NCBI RefSeq assembly: GCF_030849505.1
Contig: NZ_JAUJFI010000028.1
Span: 1-43,968 of the forward strand
DNA length: 43,968 nt
Source: Azospirillum isscasi
GTDB lineage: Bacteria > Pseudomonadota > Alphaproteobacteria > Azospirillales > Azospirillaceae
Direction: 5' to 3'
The first letter of the stretch is position 1. Each line of letters begins with the position of its first letter. A model generated the notes under the pieces. The model had not been told where the DNA came from. It saw only the letters and a list, made by a program, of their open reading frames with translations, and ran no database searches. Both the position numbers and the translations under genes were made by a program. Positions 42,034 through 43,968 of this stretch are shown one piece after another.

Positions 42034-43968
42034 TCAGGAGGCGGGCGGAAGCGGCAGGATGCAGCGGAAGCGGGTGCCGTTGCCAACCCACTCCTCGACC
42101 TCCAGCCGCCCGCCGTGCAGTTCCATGACGTTGCGGACCAGCGACAGGCCGAGCGCCGCGGCCCCGCGCGGGTCGTTGCGGTCATAGCGCGAGGGCATGG
42201 CGGCCTCGCCCGGCCCGGCGCCGCTGCCCACGGTCAGCAGGAGGGCGCCGGCGGTCCGCTCGCCGGACAGCAGGATGCGCCGGTCCGCCGGGGGATGGCG
42301 GATGGCGCCGACGACCAGGGTGAACAGCGCCTGCTTCAGCCGCCGGGCGTCGCCCTCCACCACGCCCAGCGACGGCGGGATGGAGAGGTCGAGCCGCAGC
42401 CCCTCGCGCCGCGCCCATTCGCGGGTCAGCTCGCCCACCGTCTCCAGCAGGTCGTGCACGTCCACCGCCGCGCGGTCCAGCGTGGTGACCCCGGCCCCCA
42501 GGCTGGTCATGTCCACCACGTCGTCGATCAGCTCCAGCAGCCGTTCGCCGGCGTTCAGCACGCCCTTCACATAGTCGAGCTGCCGCGGGTTCAGCTCCCC
42601 GAAATACTGGTTCGCCAGCACTTCGGCAAAGCCGATGATGCCGTTCAGCGGGTTGCGCAGATGGTGCGAGACGTTGGCGATGAACTCGCTCTTCAACTGG
42701 TCGGCGGCCTCCAGCGCGGCGTTCGAGGCGCGCAGCGCCTGCTCCAGCCGGGCGCCGTCGGTGACGTCCAGATAGCTGTTCAGAACCGCCCCGTCGGGCA
42801 GCGGCAGGGTGGAGAACTCCACGACCGACCCGTCCGCCCGCTCCAGCCGGCCCGAGCGCACGGCGCGCTCCAGCGTCGCGCCGATCATCTCGTCCTTCAG
42901 GCTGTCCCAGTCGCCGCCATTCTCCAGGAAGGGCCGCATGTGCTCGAACAGGCCGGAGATGTGCGGCTCGCCCAGCAGGTCGTCGTCGTGCAGGTCCCAG
43001 ATGCGGGCGAAGGCCGGGTTGGACAGCTTCAGCCGCCCGTCGCCGCCGAACACCGCGATGCCCTCCGCCAGATTGTCCAGCGTCTCCTGCTGCACGGCGA
43101 TCAGCGTGTTGTAGGAGGACTCCAGAGCCAGCGTGTTGGTCACGTCCTCCAGGATCTGCATCAGCCCGCCCAGCGGGTGCGGGGCGGCGAGGCTGCGCAG
43201 CGTCGTGCCGTCCGGCAGGTGCATCAGCTCCTCGACCGGCTCCAGCAGGCGGGTGTAGCGGCTCAGCCGTTCGCGCTTGTAGCTCTGGTAGTCGGCGTAT
43301 TCGGGCAGGCGGCGGCGGGTGCGCAGCTCCTCCAGGATCTCGCCATGGGTGGGCTGGCTGCGCAGCCAGGATTCCTCCAGGTCCCACAGACGGGCGTAGG
43401 CCTGGTTGAAGAAGGTCAGCCGCGTGTCGGCGCCGAAGATGGCGATGGCCGCTCCCAGCCGCTCCAGCACCTCCGCGTGGGCGGCGAGGTGGCGGTTCAG
43501 CTCGCCCCGCATCTCCTCCACCGCGGTGAGGTCCAGCGCGTAGCCGACGACCAGCGTGCCGTTGCCGTCCGGGGCGGGCAGTGGGGCCTCGGTCACCTCC
43601 AGAAGGCGCCGCTCCGTTCCGATGACGGCGGAGATCCGCTCCGACTGGGCGACCCCGCTGTCCCGCGCCCGCTCCGCCAGGGCGCGCCCGCCGCCGCCCG
43701 CGGCCAGCTCCCTGCCACCTTCCAGGACGGCGGCGGGTTCGGAATCCACGGCGCGGGCGTAGGCGCGGTTGCACCAGGACAGCGTCAGCCCGGCGCCGCG
43801 CAGCCACACCGGCAGCGGCAGGGCGTCCACCGCTGCGCGCAGCTCGGCCAGCGCCGATTCGGCGTCCTGCCGCCCGCGGGTCAGGCCGTCCTGCTCGGCG
43901 CAGCGGTCGGTGATGTCCTCCAGCCAGACGACGTCCTGGTGGCCCGCGGGTTCGGCGCCGTTTCCCGG
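42034..43968 (-). CDS. Multi-PAS sensor histidine kinase, N-terminus beyond the window
   Basis: The frame runs open to the window edge (the first visible codons read PGNGAEPAGHQDVVWLEDITDRC), so a PAS domain and the start lie outside. At least three PAS domains follow (around MPLPVWLRG-like, FGADTRLTFFNQAYARLWDL and FGGDGRLKLSNPAFARIWDL). The phosphoacceptor helix is FIANVSHHLRNPLNGIIGF. The ATPase domain looks degraded: the N-box reads LFTLVVGAIRHPP without the Asn, and the G1 box reads TVGSGAGPGE without the Asp. The last box (ALGLSLVRNVMELHGG) is present. The kinase may have weak or no autokinase activity and act as a phosphatase or scaffold. Confidence 0.88.
   Translation of the reverse strand, partial: PGNGAEPAGHQDVVWLEDITDRCAEQDGLTRGRQDAESALAELRAAVDALPLPVWLRGAGLTLSWCNRAYARAVDSEPAAVLEGGRELAAGGGGRALAERARDSGVAQSERISAVIGTERRLLEVTEAPLPAPDGNGTLVVGYALDLTAVEEMRGELNRHLAAHAEVLERLGAAIAIFGADTRLTFFNQAYARLWDLEESWLRSQPTHGEILEELRTRRRLPEYADYQSYKRERLSRYTRLLEPVEELMHLPDGTTLRSLAAPHPLGGLMQILEDVTNTLALESSYNTLIAVQQETLDNLAEGIAVFGGDGRLKLSNPAFARIWDLHDDDLLGEPHISGLFEHMRPFLENGGDWDSLKDEMIGATLERAVRSGRLERADGSVVEFSTLPLPDGAVLNSYLDVTDGARLEQALRASNAALEAADQLKSEFIANVSHHLRNPLNGIIGFAEVLANQYFGELNPRQLDYVKGVLNAGERLLELIDDVVDMTSLGAGVTTLDRAAVDVHDLLETVGELTREWARREGLRLDLSIPPSLGVVEGDARRLKQALFTLVVGAIRHPPADRRILLSGERTAGALLLTVGSGAGPGEAAMPSRYDRNDPRGAAALGLSLVRNVMELHGGRLEVEEWVGNGTRFRCILPLPPAS

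Overview
The window is GC-rich DNA from what is probably an Azospirillum-like alphaproteobacterium (Rhodospirillales). I infer this from gene content: AddAB rather than RecBCD, the tsaE-amgK-murU neighbourhood, a DUF1127 protein, a GcvA-type LysR regulator, a DUF6538 integrase and PAS-rich kinases. No marker gene allows a species call.

The left third (about 61-13876) is an integrated genomic island abutting the 3' end of an intact tRNA-Ala(CGC) gene (13860-13935, minus strand). The island carries a DMT-family permease with a histidine-rich tail, an unknown gene paired with a pRiA4b ORF-3-like gene, and a tightly packed plus-strand run of hsdM, a RhuM-family gene, hsdS, hsdR, a YgjP-type metallopeptidase and an Mrr-type endonuclease. 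Together these look like a composite restriction/defence locus. The intact tyrosine integrase lies next to the tRNA. The other end holds a truncated, diverged copy of the same integrase 5' region together with the same tRNA 3' sequence, but in inverted orientation. The island is therefore flanked by an inverted repeat of about 560 bp instead of the usual direct att repeats.

From 13.9 kb onward the DNA looks like ordinary chromosome. One compact run is yggT, a DUF167 gene, folD, a corA-like gene and modD. After it come phhB, a minimal zincin, a uracil-DNA glycosylase-family gene and a sirtuin. An AT-rich control region then precedes a two-gene exopolysaccharide synthase: a HlyD-like adaptor and a cellulose-synthase-like GT2 enzyme with a C-terminal c-di-GMP-binding PilZ domain. 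Facing it are a low-molecular-weight tyrosine phosphatase gene and a dCache-HAMP receptor with no output domain.

The stretch 24.9-36.3 kb is mostly on the minus strand: a DUF1127 gene, a LysR regulator, trxA with a clear terminator, addA and addB (double-strand break repair), then tsaE-amgK-murU (tRNA t6A modification and peptidoglycan-sugar recycling) and an unknown conserved-looking gene. The right end has a ferredoxin-NADP reductase, a Spy/CpxP-like periplasmic gene divergent from an OmpR-type regulator and sensor kinase pair with CpxR-like GTAAC-N5-GTAAC boxes between them, a type II NADH dehydrogenase, and a multi-PAS sensor kinase cut by the window edge whose ATPase motifs look degenerate.

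The points most worth a second look are the inverted integrase/att ends of the island, RhuM embedded between hsdM and hsdS with YgjP and Mrr coupled downstream, the PilZ-controlled two-gene polysaccharide synthase beside an output-less receptor, and the Cpx-like divergon.
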